From the NCBI GenBank assembly GCA_022316685.1, contig JAKJHU010000038.1:4940884-5004883 (forward strand): a DNA stretch of 64,000 bases, written 5' to 3'. The notes under the pieces are model-generated. The model was not told the origin of the DNA. It saw nothing but the letters and a program-made list of their open reading frames with translations, and did not search any database. Made by a program: the position numbers and the translations under genes. This document shows positions 51,501-64,000 of the stretch, piece by piece. Every line of letters starts with the position of its first letter. Position 1 is the stretch's first letter. The stretch is from Progne subis subis. Taxonomy: Eukaryota > Chordata > Aves > Passeriformes > Hirundinidae.

Positions 51501-54500
51501 TGTGGATGCTCTTTGTTCAGAGGGTCATCTATCATACCACCAAAGCAAGCAACAGCCACCAGGAAAATTACAACTCCTCTGTACCCTGGGGCTGTGGATG
51601 TACCACACCAGGTTCTTCTCTTTCTCCAGGCTTTCACAGCCTGGACAGCAGAGGCACTTGAGAAAAAAAAACCCTCCAGTACATCCTCCTCCCATGTACC
51701 ACACTGATTTCGTGACAGGATCCTTTGCAGTCCATATGAAGGGTGAAAGACAAACAAGAACTGCACTACTTTGACTGTCAGTGAAATATCATCAAAATGA
51801 CCACACTACTGGGCTGCTCCATAAGTGTCTGAAATTAAGGTTCTCTGCTCATCAGCTGCTCAGTTACCGCTTTCTTTATGCGGCACAGGGAAAGGAACAA
51901 CACTGAAAGGCAGCATGCCATTTTGGGGTGACAAAATTTAAAAATGCATGTCACTACAAGTGTTCTCTTACTGCATCTGTTCACCTTGAAACAATGGCTA
52001 GTTCTTTCAAACATGGGCTTCTGAGAAGTACATTTAGAAATAAGCTGAATACAATTCTGTATTTTTAAAAAAGATGACTAGGAATAAATTCAGTTTGACA
52101 TTTGAATACACTACACTATTTAAATACACTATTTTAAATACAGAGTAAATTTCAAATTCTAATATTTGGGACTTTAATGAAGACATTTTACATTCTCATT
52201 TGAAATTTCTTCTCATTCTGTCTCCCCAAAAACTACACAAAGTCAACTCATTTGGGTTCCAAGGTGACACCATTTTGAATGGGACACAATCAAGGAAAAG
52301 GTTGGGGGCAGGGTCTTACCTTTGGGGAATCAGCTTCTAGAGTGATTAGGAAGGGGAGCTTATGACAGAAGTGTGATACAAAACAATTAAATAGAAAATA
52401 GTTAAATTTTAAATTTACGGAAGCAGAGGAAAAAAATCTCTTAGAAAATCACACTGTGCTTGAATTTAATATTTTCTTATTTCTGTAGTAACTCCATAGC
52501 ACAGATAAAATATTGTGGCTTCATTTCAGTGGACTAAAATTTTAAATTATTTAACTGTTTTGAGTACAAGTGAAGTAGGCAGAAAAATGTAAAGAAATGA
52601 TGCAATCATAAAATTATTTTCACTCCAAATATTATTAGATTGCATTCAGAGTACTGGGTTCTTCATACAGCTATTTCCAGGGCAGTGATGATCACTTTTT
52701 TTTCAAGAGGAAAGAACAAAAGCAAGCAGAACAAACACAACAGCTGTTGTGCAATATCCAGGTGGAGGCTGGTGGGTCATTACACAAGCATCAGGCATGC
52801 TCAACTTCATTTTCCACTGGAGCATAATTAAGTACCATGCAAATATTTGTGATTTCTGTTTTTAAATAAATAGTGAATTTGTGTTTTGAGCTCAGAATAT
52901 TACAACTGGACATAAGAAATAAAACTGCAAAATGCTAGAAATCTTTCTAATCCCTAGCAAAATATTCTAATATTGGTTTGGCACGAATATACAAAGTATA
53001 ATGAAGTAGAAAAAAATTAAGACCTTTTAGAAGGAAAGCTTGACTCCTTATCTTTTGCATTCTCTGAGGATATCAACAATGTCTTCCACACAGCAGTTTT
53101 TGCCATTTCATCAGAAATGTTTATCACAGATGGGTCATCTCTAGACAAGAATAAAATTAAATACACAATAAAACAATCAACAATCAGTCTTGTTACTTAT
53201 TACTTAACTCAATAAAAGTCCTTGAAAACAGATAGTGATGACAATAATTAAACGCAATGTAAGTTAAGAAACTATGCTAAACTTCGTAAGTCCTGAACAA
53301 TTAAATACTCTCTCAGAACATCTTAGCACTTTTTTAGTATTTTCTTCTTCCAACAGCAGTTAATCTCAGTAACATCAATAAAATTTATTGTGTCTGTCCC
53401 AACTAATAAAGAGAAAAATGAAGAAGTTTGAAATTAAATATTGCCTAAGATCTCACAGCATGACAGTGGCATCTTTGGATTAAACACAAATCCCAAAAGG
53501 TCCTCCTTATGCTCTGAAATGCCATCTACTTTTAAAACAATTTTAAAAGCAATCAAAAGCCTTAACAAAATAGAATATTTAAGAGAACCAAATAGAATAC
53601 TTAAGAGAGCTAATAAAAACGATGGCCCAGTTAAACAAACTAATAGTAGTACGTTGTAGCCATTATGCTCTTTGCTTTACCCGGACTGTTCCAAACCTGT
53701 ATTTATACACTTAAGAACAATAAAGTCTTAAATGTTTTAAGGGGTTGCCCGTACATTATTCCTGACTTCATGGTTACATATACTTGGCATTCAGTAAAGA
53801 CTCAGTCAGCTTGCTCTTGTGTGTTTTGGGGAACCACTTTAGCCACCAATATCTTGACTCTTGTTTCCAGCTACAGGACTGCAACCCTTAGAGTACAGAG
53901 TCAGGTATTATTCAGGCAACTCTACCAAAGTCAACACACAATGGAGAGCAATAGAGATCACACTGCAAGATATATTAAGCTACATATTGCTAATATAAAT
54001 TACAACAAAAATCTATAGACAAAACAAGAAAAAAAAAAAAACCAAACAAAAACAAAAACAGATCATTAGTAGTGTGATTAGTCAAAAGGAATTGGCTGGG
54101 ATTTTTCAGAGACACAGTTACAAATGTGTTAGGAGACATTAGGGTAACTTTGTGTTAAAATGTTAGCAAGAAGACCACTCTAAGATGGTGTTCCTATGAA
54201 CTCATATTAATGCAGAGGTTACTGTCACCAGATATTTCAAATTTTTTATTAAGAATTTCTTTCTGAAAACTTTAAATTATGTTCATTCCTTATGGGCTGG
54301 CAACGTGTTATTAATATCTATAACACAGATGTTCATGCTTGTTTAGTTGTTTCAACCCTGCACTATGCCTTATCTACCTGGGATAGCTCTTGATTCACTC
54401 ATTCTCTTACATCACAGGATTTAATCAGAATGTTTTAGAATGTAGTACTGTAAGAACCTAGTTTTTCTGCAGCGTGTTCAAAACCTTTCGTGGATCCCTG

Positions 54501-57500
54501 CTTGCATCAGGGTGAAGGGTTTGACCTGCTCTACATCTTCTTTTTGCACTGTGCACGTCAGAAGCCAAAGTTCATTGTGGGCAGTCTGATCCCTGCAGTC
54601 CTGCCCAATGGAAAACTTCCAACTCGTGTGTCTTTTTCCTAGGGAATGTGAGATCATGTGGAAAGACTAGAAGAGGGCTGACCTTGTTAAATGGTGCAGC
54701 GTATGGTTCAGTTCACCAGACAATCATCCTGATATTCAGTAAGCATTAAGAATAAATATTGTGGCATGTTTATTTAATTGCAACTCACCTAGAAGAGGAA
54801 AGGTATATTTTACCTGTAATGTCCTTCTAGTGGTAACTGAACAGTCCCTTCCTCTTCCATTGCTAACATACTTTGCTCTTCCTAGAACAAAGGAATTTAG
54901 ACATGAGACAGGATATGAAATTGTGAAAAGTGAAATTTGTGTACTGTAATCATCTTTCCATTTTCTTTAATATTGTCTGAAGCTCTTAAAGTAAGATACT
55001 TTTCAGCTTTTACTATAAATAGTTGACAGTTAAAACCTTCTATTTTAAAAGCTGTATCTTCACTTAATGCTATTTTCCAGTGCCAAATAGAGCATTGTTT
55101 TGTTACAAGAGAGGAAAATTAGTCTGATGAATTTTAAATAACTTTGGTAACAGGATATAGGCACTGATGTTTGCATGCAAAAATTAGGGAAGATGATTTA
55201 TGTTTGCACACAGCTTTAATACTGGTAATACTGACTTAATACTTATTTTTCAGTGAAAGATAGTGAAACTAGAGACCCAAAATCAGTTTTCATTTGAAGA
55301 GAATTAGGAGATAAATCTACCAAAAACCTTATTTAAAGTAACTACAAATTTAGCAAATCTATCTTAGCAGGAGGGCAGAAGAACACCTCTCAAGCACCAG
55401 GTCCTGCCTGCAAGAACAAAGGAAAACAAGTCCTCCAGAAGAGGATTCTCAATGTCCACACCCCTCAGGTCAGGATACCCACAGCTAGGAGGTTAACAAG
55501 TCTTGGCAGGAAGATAACCGTCAAATCCTGCTCTAAAATGTGTGAGAGCCCAATAGACACCCAGAGACGTCCACATCTTTCTTCCCTTTATTAGATGGCT
55601 CTGTAACAGTTTTCACCAGTGCCTGTCTGAACGCATGTGTTGGCTAAAAAGAGAGTTTATAATTTTCTGGCAGATCACCAAAGCCTCACATGCATCATGA
55701 ACACTGACTGTTGGTATTAGCTTGAAGAGCCAGTACAGTTTTCCAAAATAGTAGTATTTAAGTTGTCTTTGCTCAGAAATTTGTTTCTTCAATGCTTTAT
55801 TATTAGAACTATTTTAAAAGTCACAATATTTTTTTCTTCAAATGTGAAAGTCCTTTGCTCGTTCTTGTCTCAGAAAGACTTAATTGATTAACATTGAAGT
55901 GGCTTCCAAAGGAGGTCTGTGAGGAGAAGGCACATATAATATCCACTATAAATGTACAAAGCCCTGGAAAAAACATGGCCTAAAAATATAAAAACAACTT
56001 AAGTGATGAAATTAGGATCCAATCAAGTAAGATTCAGATCCTGTCAACTATATTTCTGAATATTCTTGTGGGTAGAATACTTCTATTTTTAAAAGCTGTG
56101 TGATAGCAACTCTCCAATTAATTCCTTAGGCTACATGTCAGAAGTTTTTTATTACTAGTTAATTTTGTCATTTCCAGGCTTCACAGCTTCATAAGTTTTT
56201 GACAGTTGAACAGTTTTAATAATAGCTCTAAATATTTAGAAATGCCAAAATATGTAAAAATAACCTCTCAAAATAGACAGTGAATGAAATAAAGTAACAC
56301 CAGTAGATTCTCCCAGTTTTGCTTTCTGATGCTATCCTATCAAGCAAGGGAAGGAAAGTGACATATAACCAAAACATAAGGATAACAAGGAATTCTTTCC
56401 AATAACCAGACCCACAAGAAGAGAGCTACCTTGGTAACTTCTGGTTACTCTGAATTGTGATGACAACAGACACCGTGATGAAACAACTCTCTGATCTGCT
56501 TTGATTCAAGGGAGAAAACAATGACTCACATATTTTAATTTCAGCCTGGTAGTTTTACAGGCACATACTAAATAGTAAATAATCATCTTGATGTTTCTTA
56601 TAGGTAAAATCTTCTCCCCAAAATATATTCCATGACAGTATATTTAATATGTCAAGGAAATCAAAGTTAAGGGTTCTTCAGGTTAGAGATAAGGCAGGGA
56701 GTTTTCAAAAGTCACAGAAGAATCAATCCTAAAGGCAGAGTAATCTAGTTTGTATAGCTCCACATTCAAATTATTAGCTCATGTCCTATTTTTGCAAATA
56801 AAGTTACTAATGGGAATCCTTAACACACACATTTCACTCGTCTTGGATCACGCCTCCGAGCATCCCTAAGGATAATTTTCAAGTTGATAAGGAATTATCC
56901 AAAAATTATCATATTCTTTGAAATAGGATGAGGAGTCCAGATCTGAAACAGCCAACAGGGTGGAAAGGCCACTGGATACGAGCCTGAGCATTTGGTTAAC
57001 GGGGTTAGCAGTGTCACTGACCTCTTCCTTACAAAGACAAAGTGAATTGTTTCTGCGGAAGCAGAAGGGTGGCTCTGGCCCAGAGTGTAACTGGGACCCT
57101 GCTCAGGGTCCAGGACATGCCTGAGCAGAGAGGGCACCGAGTGATGCCGAGTGCCCTCTGTAAGGCTCCAGAGTGCCCCAGAGGCAGCTGGGACATCCAC
57201 AGGCCTTAAATTCTGCACTTCTCAGCATCTCCTGAAGAGATGAGACCCAGCCCAGTGCAGCATCCAAGTGCCCCAGGGCTAGGATCTGAGGGCTTTCCTA
57301 CAGGCTAAGGTTCACCCCTGCACACCATCTGAGTGGGTCTCAAGCAATCCCAGGAGGACTGTGGGTAGTATTTTATATGACAGGAGGGCAGCCCAAGAAT
57401 CTACATCCTCACCTAAGCCTATGGATTTGTAACCTTACAAGCACTTAAGCAAAATATGACAATATTACACTCAGATACTGTTAACAAGACTGTCTGGTGC

Positions 57501-60500
57501 ATGGAATGTGCTTTACAGAATTTTCCCTAAATGCCTGAAGGAGAAATTGATCAAAGAAACCTGAAACCATGACCCACCTCCTTCTCAGCATCTTCCAGTT
57601 TCTTTTTCTTGCTCTCAGGCATCAAATCATCTAACCAACTGAGCTCCCGCTTGGTAAAAAAGAAATCCATGAGTTTTCGGACAAATACCAAAGCTAGGAC
57701 CTGCAGAGATATTCATTCAAAGAATTAGGAAATGAAGCAAGTAAAAAAAAATACACTTGTAGAGGAATACTTTCAAAAGTCACCAGTTTGTAGCTAGAAT
57801 TTTATCCTTTAATTTGAATAATTTAACAGCTGCTATTCCTTTGTTCAAATGAAGTATAGCTTGAAGCATTTAACAATCACTGAGGTCAGTAAATATCTTC
57901 TATTTTCTATTAGTGAAGTCATCAGAAAAATCACTTAAGCAGCAGACGATCTTTACTTCTCCCAAGACACAGAACTGTTAGACTTCTCAGATCAATAAAC
58001 AGTCTTCCTTAATAAGTGAATGTTCTTTCTGTAACAGGATTTAGTAATATTCCTTAAATAAAAAATACTAAATAAATTTTTGTATTTTTTCTTTAAGAGA
58101 GTAATTTTTCCTGAGAGAATATAAGTTGGGATATCCACACATAGGACTCAAAACAGCGGTTAAATGTCAAATGTTTCATTACATAATACATTATAAATTG
58201 TCCTTGAACACAGAATCAAAGCAATATTATATTTAACTGCCCCCAAATAATTTTCTTCAGTAATAATTATCCACAGGTGAAAAAAGATTTTTAGAGGAAA
58301 TAAAAAAAAATTCATACCATCATAGGAAAGACAATGGCAGCTCTTGAAACCTTTATAATCCAGAGAAGCACAAGACAGCTCAGCTGAATTATAGTGAAGA
58401 GATGGACCTTTCTAAGAGGAACATGTCTTAGATAAATAAAATCTGGCTGGTGCTTTGCAGGCATCCAGAATAACTTTATCCTGTCAAAAAGCTGAAAGAG
58501 AAAATTTTAAAAGTTTGGATCAAAATGAGATGTAAGATCATCTATGCTGGCACTCTCACACTGCCTAAGACATCCTGAATATCCAAAGAATCTGGCTTGT
58601 TATTCTAAAGGCAAAAACTACAAAATTTCAGCAGCACAGAAGAGACTCCCTCGTTTACAACCATGATCCTTTAATCTAGATTAATCCAGCAGTGGCAAAG
58701 GACTTGTCTTCTTGCCCACTGAGCCACCAGAAAATGAGAAACATGTTATTTAAGCAAAGTTTTATTACTTGGTTAGTCATACTTCAGTTCCTTTCCATTT
58801 TAATACACTTGTCTCCCTAGTTTGTATTGCAGATGTGCAATCAAATTCTGCTGAATTACATTCTATACAGCCATAGTGCAGGAAATGCAGGAAATGCCCT
58901 ATTCACGGGGTGTTACACACAAAGAAGGTGGTAACTTTGAAATAATTCTGCTAATCATGAGCTCTTAACATTAGGCAAAGCCAGACTTCAGAGTGGTCGT
59001 GAATCAATTGTGAATCCAACTGGATGGAAGCTGGTTGATCCTGTTGGGCATGTGCACTATCACACTGCTTTCCTAATACATCCCACACTTGTTTTTCAAC
59101 AACTGAGCTCTGCCTCCTCCAGCACATAAAAAGTTGCTCACGGAGGGACCTCTTAGAGACTTTTATTTCCTGTGAATGAACAACTTTTCTTTTACTTCAC
59201 CAGACATTTTATCCCAGGCTGTTTTCTTCTCCATATTTTACTTTATTCACAAAATCAGAAACAGAAAAGGAAAAAAAAAAAAAAAAAGGAACAAATGCCA
59301 GAAAGCTGACTGCCATGCTGCTAGTAATGTATGTGAGTGGTTCCTATTTTTCAGTCCTATTTGGCTCCATACTGACCTGAGACATGTTATGACATGGCAC
59401 AGTGATGATGGTGATACACCAATTCTCCCTGCATGGATGAGCCATGCTATATTCACACAGCCTTCAGCAATGTCAAGTTTTTTAAATTTTTATTGAGCAT
59501 GTGCAAACCGCATTTTTTTCAAGGCTTATAATTTGGCCAGATTTGAGCAGATTTTTTCACAGAAACAGCAAAAAGCACATCCTCCCACAAAAGCCATCTT
59601 ATCAAATCTCCATTCCTTGTCCCAGCATGGGGGAGGGAGATAAGGAGGGGGATGCTATCACTTTTCCAAGTAAAGATAGCCAGATTTCAGCATGTCTTAA
59701 AAACACTCCTCAATAGTGTAGTGTACTTTCTCATACCCCTGTTCTGAGAAACAGCTGAACTATATTAAATTGAAATTATTTAAACCTCAGTAAAAGCCAA
59801 ATACACTTCTGAGAATATCAACCCAGAGATAGGCAAAGTTATAAAAGAAGTCTCTGAATAGAGACCACCAGTCAAAAAAATAAAATAGTTCCCAGCTTTG
59901 CCTACAAATGGAAGCAACTTGTAATCAAATATAATGAAAAAACAATCAGACATTTTCTTTGCTTTTTGTAAATGACCTTTTGCACAATATAACTTGTGTT
60001 TTCACCACGTGATAGTTCTTTCTCAATTGTCTCGGAAGGTGTGTCGATGCCTCAGGGGCTAAAGGATATGACACTGCCATTTAATGCTGCAGTCAGCCAG
60101 GAGAAACAGAGCACAGTACAACCCCAGCCTGAATGCTGGAATGCCTGGCTTCTGCCAGCTACTCCTACTTAAGGCCACTGCAGGAATGCTGCCCTTCCAC
60201 TGGATTTGACCCTTCACCCCTGAAGTGCTGTGGCTTGCAGCAGTTCCCCCTCCCAGCCTGGAGTGTTTAATTGCGCAGGAAAGGCCTTCCAAATTTCACT
60301 TAGGTTAGTTTTATGGCAAGTTAGCCCTAAAGGCAAAGTTCAACATAAGTGTAGCCCTGCAAAGGAACTTGGAAAAGGCAGCATGCAAGCAAGTGAATGG
60401 GAGGCAGCAGAGAGTCAAGAGCCCCTGTTATTACTTCGTTTTTAGGCTCAGCAAAATTCCCTTGATAACAAGAGAGAACAGAAAAATCAGCACCCAAAAA

Positions 60501-62417
60501 ATAGGGAAAAAAATGGAGCACATTGCCTAAAGGGAATACACTATTTAGAGGGAATCTGTTTTCCTTTTTAAGTGAGTCACTTTCAAAAATTTAAGGTTGG
60601 CAACATTTCTTTAAGATTATACACAAAAGCTAATACAATAAGATAGTAAGAACAACTATATTTTTTTTATAGAAAGCATCATCAATAACACACTCATCAT
60701 AAATCCATTTTACCTGAATTCCCTTTAGAGACGAAGCACCCATGTAAAGAAATACTCCATAAAGTACTGGCATAGGAATAAACTGCACAAACAAACAGAA
60801 AAAAGGAAGAGCATATTAAATGCTACTTAACTATTTTAAATGCTTCTAGAAAGACATTCAAAACAGTTCAAATACGAAGTGCCATATGCCTGCATTAATC
60901 AGACAAGTTGTAAAGTCAGAGTCACTCAATTATAAATTAATAATGTTTCTCAGTGTAAAGCAAAAGATTGTGGCTCTGTAGTTTTATTTTCCTCTCATGG
61001 CCAGTTACTACAATGTACTTAATTCCCTATTAATAACATAAAATTACAGAATTTTCTGTTATTAATAGGGAATTAAGAATGAATTCTGTAATAACAGAAA
61101 ATTCTGTAACAGAATTACACAAAAATATGAAAGCCCTTATTTATACTTAAGTTCTTTACTTTAAAGACTGCTCACAAAAATATTCAAGAGACACAAAATA
61201 CTTCTTACTGCTAAAAGTAATATTTTGCACTGTAAGCATTTAAAAATGGGTGAATGATTCTATGGAATTATTTTTTAAGAGACTATTTTAAATGTTCAGG
61301 TTCTCAGCATACACTGTGTAGGTAAATGAGTATGTCCATAGATAAGAATCTGTTAGAAATACTAAATACATAATATATAATAATAATATAATTTTTATAT
61401 AATATACAAATACATATATATATATACAAATACTATATATAATAATACAAAATGCATATTCTTTGTGTTTTCAAAGTGAATTTTTATGATATACTTAATA
61501 AAATACTGCTGGGAAGTACAAGTTCTTAAGGGCTGATTGCCCTCACTGTGACAATATGCAAGACTAAGTTCTGGTTTTATGAAAGCCAAAACTCTTAACT
61601 GATTTCACAGAGGCCAGATAATTCTTTAAAAAGTATTAAGTGTATACATGGCAATGTATATGACTGTAATTAGACACCCTTTTTCAGGACACTGGTGAGC
61701 CTTGTTGAGTATGCAGGAAGCATGAGGAAGTTTTCATGTTCATTTCCAAGAAATGAACCATAGAACTTCTCTTACAACTATGTAAATATTTTTAAATTAC
61801 TCAGAAACCACAAAATGCATTTAAATTATCTAAATAAATTTTAAATTGGTATAATGGGACTACTTCATGATAATTTGCCATGGACCCAAAGTATTGACAA
61901 AGTTAATCTTCATCTACTACAGCTCAATGGCAGAATTCCCTTGGACTTCAGTCAGGCCAGATTTTCATTACAAGGTTATTTTAAAAATGCTAGAAGACCC
62001 TAGGCACTTTATTGAGCAAAATTAAAATTCCACTTTAGACTCTCATTGTGTAACATTATGCTAGTTAGTAATGTGCCTGAAAAGAGCATTTATTTAAATA
62101 GTACAGTAAGAACAGTGAAATGTGCAGTGCAGTATTTTTAACTTGCCCTTAATTCCCCAAATTACCTTTAGAATACTTGTCAAAAAGACAGAGGAGCCCA
62201 TAAGGACAAAAATCATGAGCCCTGTGACTCTTTGCTCCCGGATTCCAAGAAATTTTGGCTGCTCCCCTGGAGCGGAGCACTCTGATTCCAGTTTTAAGCT
62301 GTTCACATGGGAAATAGAGAGGACAGTGGCTGCAACAAACCATGGCAATCCCATAATAGAGCACACACCAAGCATCACTGCCACCATGAGTAGGTCGAGG
62401 TGGTATCCACATCCTTT
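48497..62417 (-). CDS. SLC4A10: Sodium-driven chloride/bicarbonate exchanger, 3' part (seven exons)
   Basis: Member of the SLC4 bicarbonate transporter family (NCBE, NBCn2), mainly neuronal and choroid plexus in mammals; it imports sodium and bicarbonate to raise cell pH. Seven minus-strand exons join in phase: 62417-62166, 60782-60714, 58491-58318, 57700-57578, 54881-54814, 53140-53024 and 48563-48497. They total 870 nt, or 289 residues and a stop. They cover the last membrane helices ([59 protein letters not shown]) and the cytosolic tail. The protein is nearly identical to human, including the end [13 protein letters not shown], a class I PDZ ligand. The upstream exons are outside the window. 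The gene converges on DPP4 as in mammals. Confidence 0.97.
48564..53023 (-). other. SLC4A10: SLC4A10 last intron (4.5 kb)
   Basis: Contains a (CA)9 microsatellite at 48615-48632. No exon was recognised, although in mammals a small alternative cassette exists between these two coding exons; I could not identify it here. Confidence 0.65.
48615..48632. repeat. (CA)9 microsatellite
   Basis: Nine CA units followed by a short TA run, in the last SLC4A10 intron. Confidence 0.85.
53024..53140 (-). CDS. SLC4A10: SLC4A10 penultimate coding exon
   Basis: Acceptor tgtctag, weak donor gtctta. Codes [20 protein letters not shown] then [18 protein letters not shown]. Reading past the donor reaches a stop after two codons (Arg-Ser), so intron retention would make a shorter tail. 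Confidence 0.95.
54814..54881 (-). CDS. SLC4A10: SLC4A10 exon, 22 codons
   Basis: Acceptor gttctag, donor gtaaaa. Codes [20 protein letters not shown] then HY, matching human [21 protein letters not shown] across the exon border. Ends two bases into an Arg codon. Confidence 0.96.
57578..57700 (-). CDS. SLC4A10: SLC4A10 exon, 41 codons
   Basis: Acceptor ctctgcag, donor gtgggt. Codes [20 protein letters not shown] then [20 protein letters not shown]. Last membrane helix followed by the start of the cytosolic tail. Confidence 0.98.
58318..58491 (-). CDS. SLC4A10: SLC4A10 exon, 58 codons
   Basis: Acceptor ctctttcag, donor gtatga. Codes [40 protein letters not shown] and [23 protein letters not shown] is a conserved SLC4 family signature. 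Confidence 0.98.
60714..60782 (-). CDS. SLC4A10: SLC4A10 exon, 23 codons
   Basis: Acceptor ttgtgcag, donor gtaaaa. Codes [20 protein letters not shown] then GIQ, identical to the human stretch as far as I recall. Confidence 0.97.
61018..61109. repeat. Two overlapping 21-bp perfect inverted repeats
   Basis: First pair: 61018-61038 with 61057-61077, 18-nt spacer; the spacer holds a 6-bp inner stem (AAAATT/AATTTT). Second pair: 61044-61064 with 61089-61109, 24-nt spacer. The pairs share 61057-61064, so only one hairpin can form at a time. Confidence 0.92.
61370..61446. repeat. AT-rich low-complexity stretch
   Basis: TA and TAA repeats with occasional CA, in an SLC4A10 intron. Confidence 0.8.
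62166..62417 (-). CDS. SLC4A10: SLC4A10 exon with transmembrane segments
   Basis: 84 codons in phase 0; acceptor tttaacag and donor gtaatt on the minus strand. Codes [40 protein letters not shown], then [20 protein letters not shown] and [19 protein letters not shown]. First SLC4A10 exon in the window. Confidence 0.97.
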
Positions 62418-64000
62418 CTGTTAAAAAAAGTAAGGATGGAAAGAAGATGTAAAATGACATCTGAATTAAGGAGAACGCTCCTGGCAGGCATTCCTAATGA
62501 ACAGCTAGAGACAAGTGAAAAATTGAGACTTGTAGAAAAAACATAGTTTCCTTCTGTGTGTTCCCCAGGCTGGGTCAGTAGGGATGGCAGACTGGTAATC
62601 TAAGGGGAATTTGTACTACTGCACTCTCGGTGCTCAGTGTTACTGGACTCCTTCCAGTTCCGAGTTAAGTGCACCACAAATCCACTCTAGAGAGGGCACC
62701 AAACAGCTTTCCTGCTTATAAAATGGATACTGGTAAGACACTGGAAGATACATACATTTTCTGGTTTAAGTAAGTCTCTTCTGTGTCTAACAGTAAGCAG
62801 AACATCCAGCTGCGCTGCCAACTTCCCACTGCACTAATCTTAGTAGACCCTCCATCCATTCTTACAAAGAGGTGGAAAAGTATGTGTTTTTATTATTATA
62901 AACATCTTTATTATAAACATCTGTAACATTTGCAAGGTCAGTTTGTGCTAGAAAGGGCGGTAAAACCACACTGATCCTTCTAAAGTTTTTTAAGATGGTA
63001 AGCATATGGTCTACAATAATGTCCCTTCAATCTTAGGTAAGAGCAGATAGCTATAAAATAAGATACATTAAATTAAAATATAAAATCAGGTACTGATTTA
63101 TTGGTTTCCTTATTCAAAGATAACATCATAATATCCATATGCAAAGTCAGTACAAAACCTTTGGGTTTGGATCACTTCTGTAGTGGTCAAATGCTACATA
63201 AATTTACCAACACATGGATAATGGTTTGCTTTTGTGCATAAAACCCTTCGGTCGAATTCGGTCGAATATAAATTTAAAAACCTGCAGTTATGACTTAACT
63301 GAAAAAGAAAATGCATCAAGCTTGGTTCTATAGATATCTGCTCCCATAGCTGAGTGGGATATTTCACTTCAATTTTAGCAAGTATCCAGGACCTCCTCAC
63401 AGCTGCAAGCAGCAGCTCAAGCTATTTTCCTTTAAAAAGTCAGGTAGTTAACCATCTCCACAAAACTTTGCAATATGGCAATAAATCCAGTGTCATGGTC
63501 TGATGAAACAGCGACGTTCATGCAAACAATGTGAATATGTTGAACCATAATTTTGCCTGTAAACCCATGCAAATGCCTTTTGACATAAAAAAAGTAACTA
63601 AACTAAACTTGGAAGGGTTTGCTACAGAGACTGCCAAAAGCTGAAATGTGCACTATCCAGAATTTGCTATGGGAAGTATAAAAAAAGAGGGGAAAATGAG
63701 TTGGAAGCAAACAAATCATTTCTTTATGAAGACAACTTTTACTTCTAAAACGGGAAGCGTCTGGGTTTATGAAAATGTAAGCCACATATCAAAATGAAAA
63801 TGCCATCTTATTTGCTTACATTATTTAAAAAGGGGGAAAAGTAAAGAAAATTAAGAGAATCAACTCTAGCAATCTTCCCTCACTCCCCAAAAGTGCTTAT
63901 GAGTCTTATCTCCAAGACACATCTTGACAAACTCAGAGATGTGTCAAACACAGATATTAGTTACAGGCACAATGCACTCAAAGAAAGAGTTTAATTCTAA
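62418..64000 (-). other. SLC4A10: SLC4A10 intron running out of the window
   Basis: The next upstream exon, expected to code the stretch before [10 protein letters not shown], was looked for and not found, so this intron continues past the right edge. A short CpG-containing direct repeat (cggtcgaatt then cggtcgaata) lies at 63249-63268. Nothing else was recognised. Confidence 0.7.

Larger units (their letters stand above)
53141..60713 (-). other. SLC4A10: SLC4A10 introns between 53141 and 60713
   Basis: Four introns (53141-54813, 54882-57577, 57701-58317, 58492-60713). AT-rich except a GC-richer block around 57060-57360 with short hairpins (agagggcac and gtgccctct as arms). No other exon, RNA gene or recognisable mobile element was seen. 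Confidence 0.65.
60783..62165 (-). other. SLC4A10: SLC4A10 intron with inverted repeats
   Basis: A 1.4 kb intron. It contains two overlapping perfect inverted repeats (61018-61109) and an AT-rich microsatellite-like stretch (about 61370-61446). Confidence 0.75.

Noticed and set aside
62418..64000. Another SLC4A10 exon at the right edge
   Set aside because: The expected preceding coding segment was searched for by its protein sequence and not found in this stretch.

Overview
This is vertebrate nuclear DNA, almost certainly from a bird and probably a songbird or close relative. It is AT-rich, and the only long gene models are split by introns with GT/AG borders. Two CR1-type LINE fragments and one solo long terminal repeat (LTR) look like common avian repeats; the LTR start matches, from memory, a family frequent in passerine genomes. 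There are no bacterial or phage genes, operons, CRISPR arrays or tRNAs. Most short open frames are chance frames inside introns or repeats.

The window holds one complete gene, one partial gene, and the space between their 3' ends. (1) 1-3850 is non-coding flank; in other amniotes the glucagon gene lies on this side, but no glucagon exon is visible. (2) 3850-4480 is a CpG island that contains exons 1 and 2 of DPP4. (3) 4155-43286, plus strand, is an intact 26-exon DPP4 gene (dipeptidyl peptidase 4, CD26). I joined all 26 coding segments by splice phase. They give 2268 nt (755 residues plus stop) with no frameshift or internal stop. The catalytic triad (Ser620, Asp698, His730), the Glu pair of the substrate pocket, the oxyanion tyrosine and the Asp that separates DPP4 from FAP are all present. 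(4) 43287 to about 46300 is the DPP4 3' UTR and a short gap between the convergent genes. (5) 46313-62417, minus strand, is the 3' part of SLC4A10 (sodium-driven chloride/bicarbonate exchanger): seven coding exons, 290 codons including the stop, all in phase. They cover the last membrane segments and the cytosolic tail, which ends in a PDZ ligand (ETCL). The 5' part of the gene lies beyond the right edge.

The gene order (DPP4 and SLC4A10 tail to tail) is the same as in mammals. The two genes have unrelated jobs: DPP4 is a cell-surface serine exopeptidase that trims incretins and chemokines, and SLC4A10 is a neuronal pH regulator.

I did not find a new biological system. Points worth a second look are DPP4 substitutions (ADA-docking loop changed, one disulfide lost, FAP-like propeller residues), a 6-nt tandem splice acceptor at DPP4 exon 13, a CpG-dense internal exon, two overlapping perfect inverted repeats in an SLC4A10 intron, a 14-bp palindromic X-box, a nearly A- and C-free G/T tract in intron 2, and a weak splice donor that could change the SLC4A10 C-terminus.
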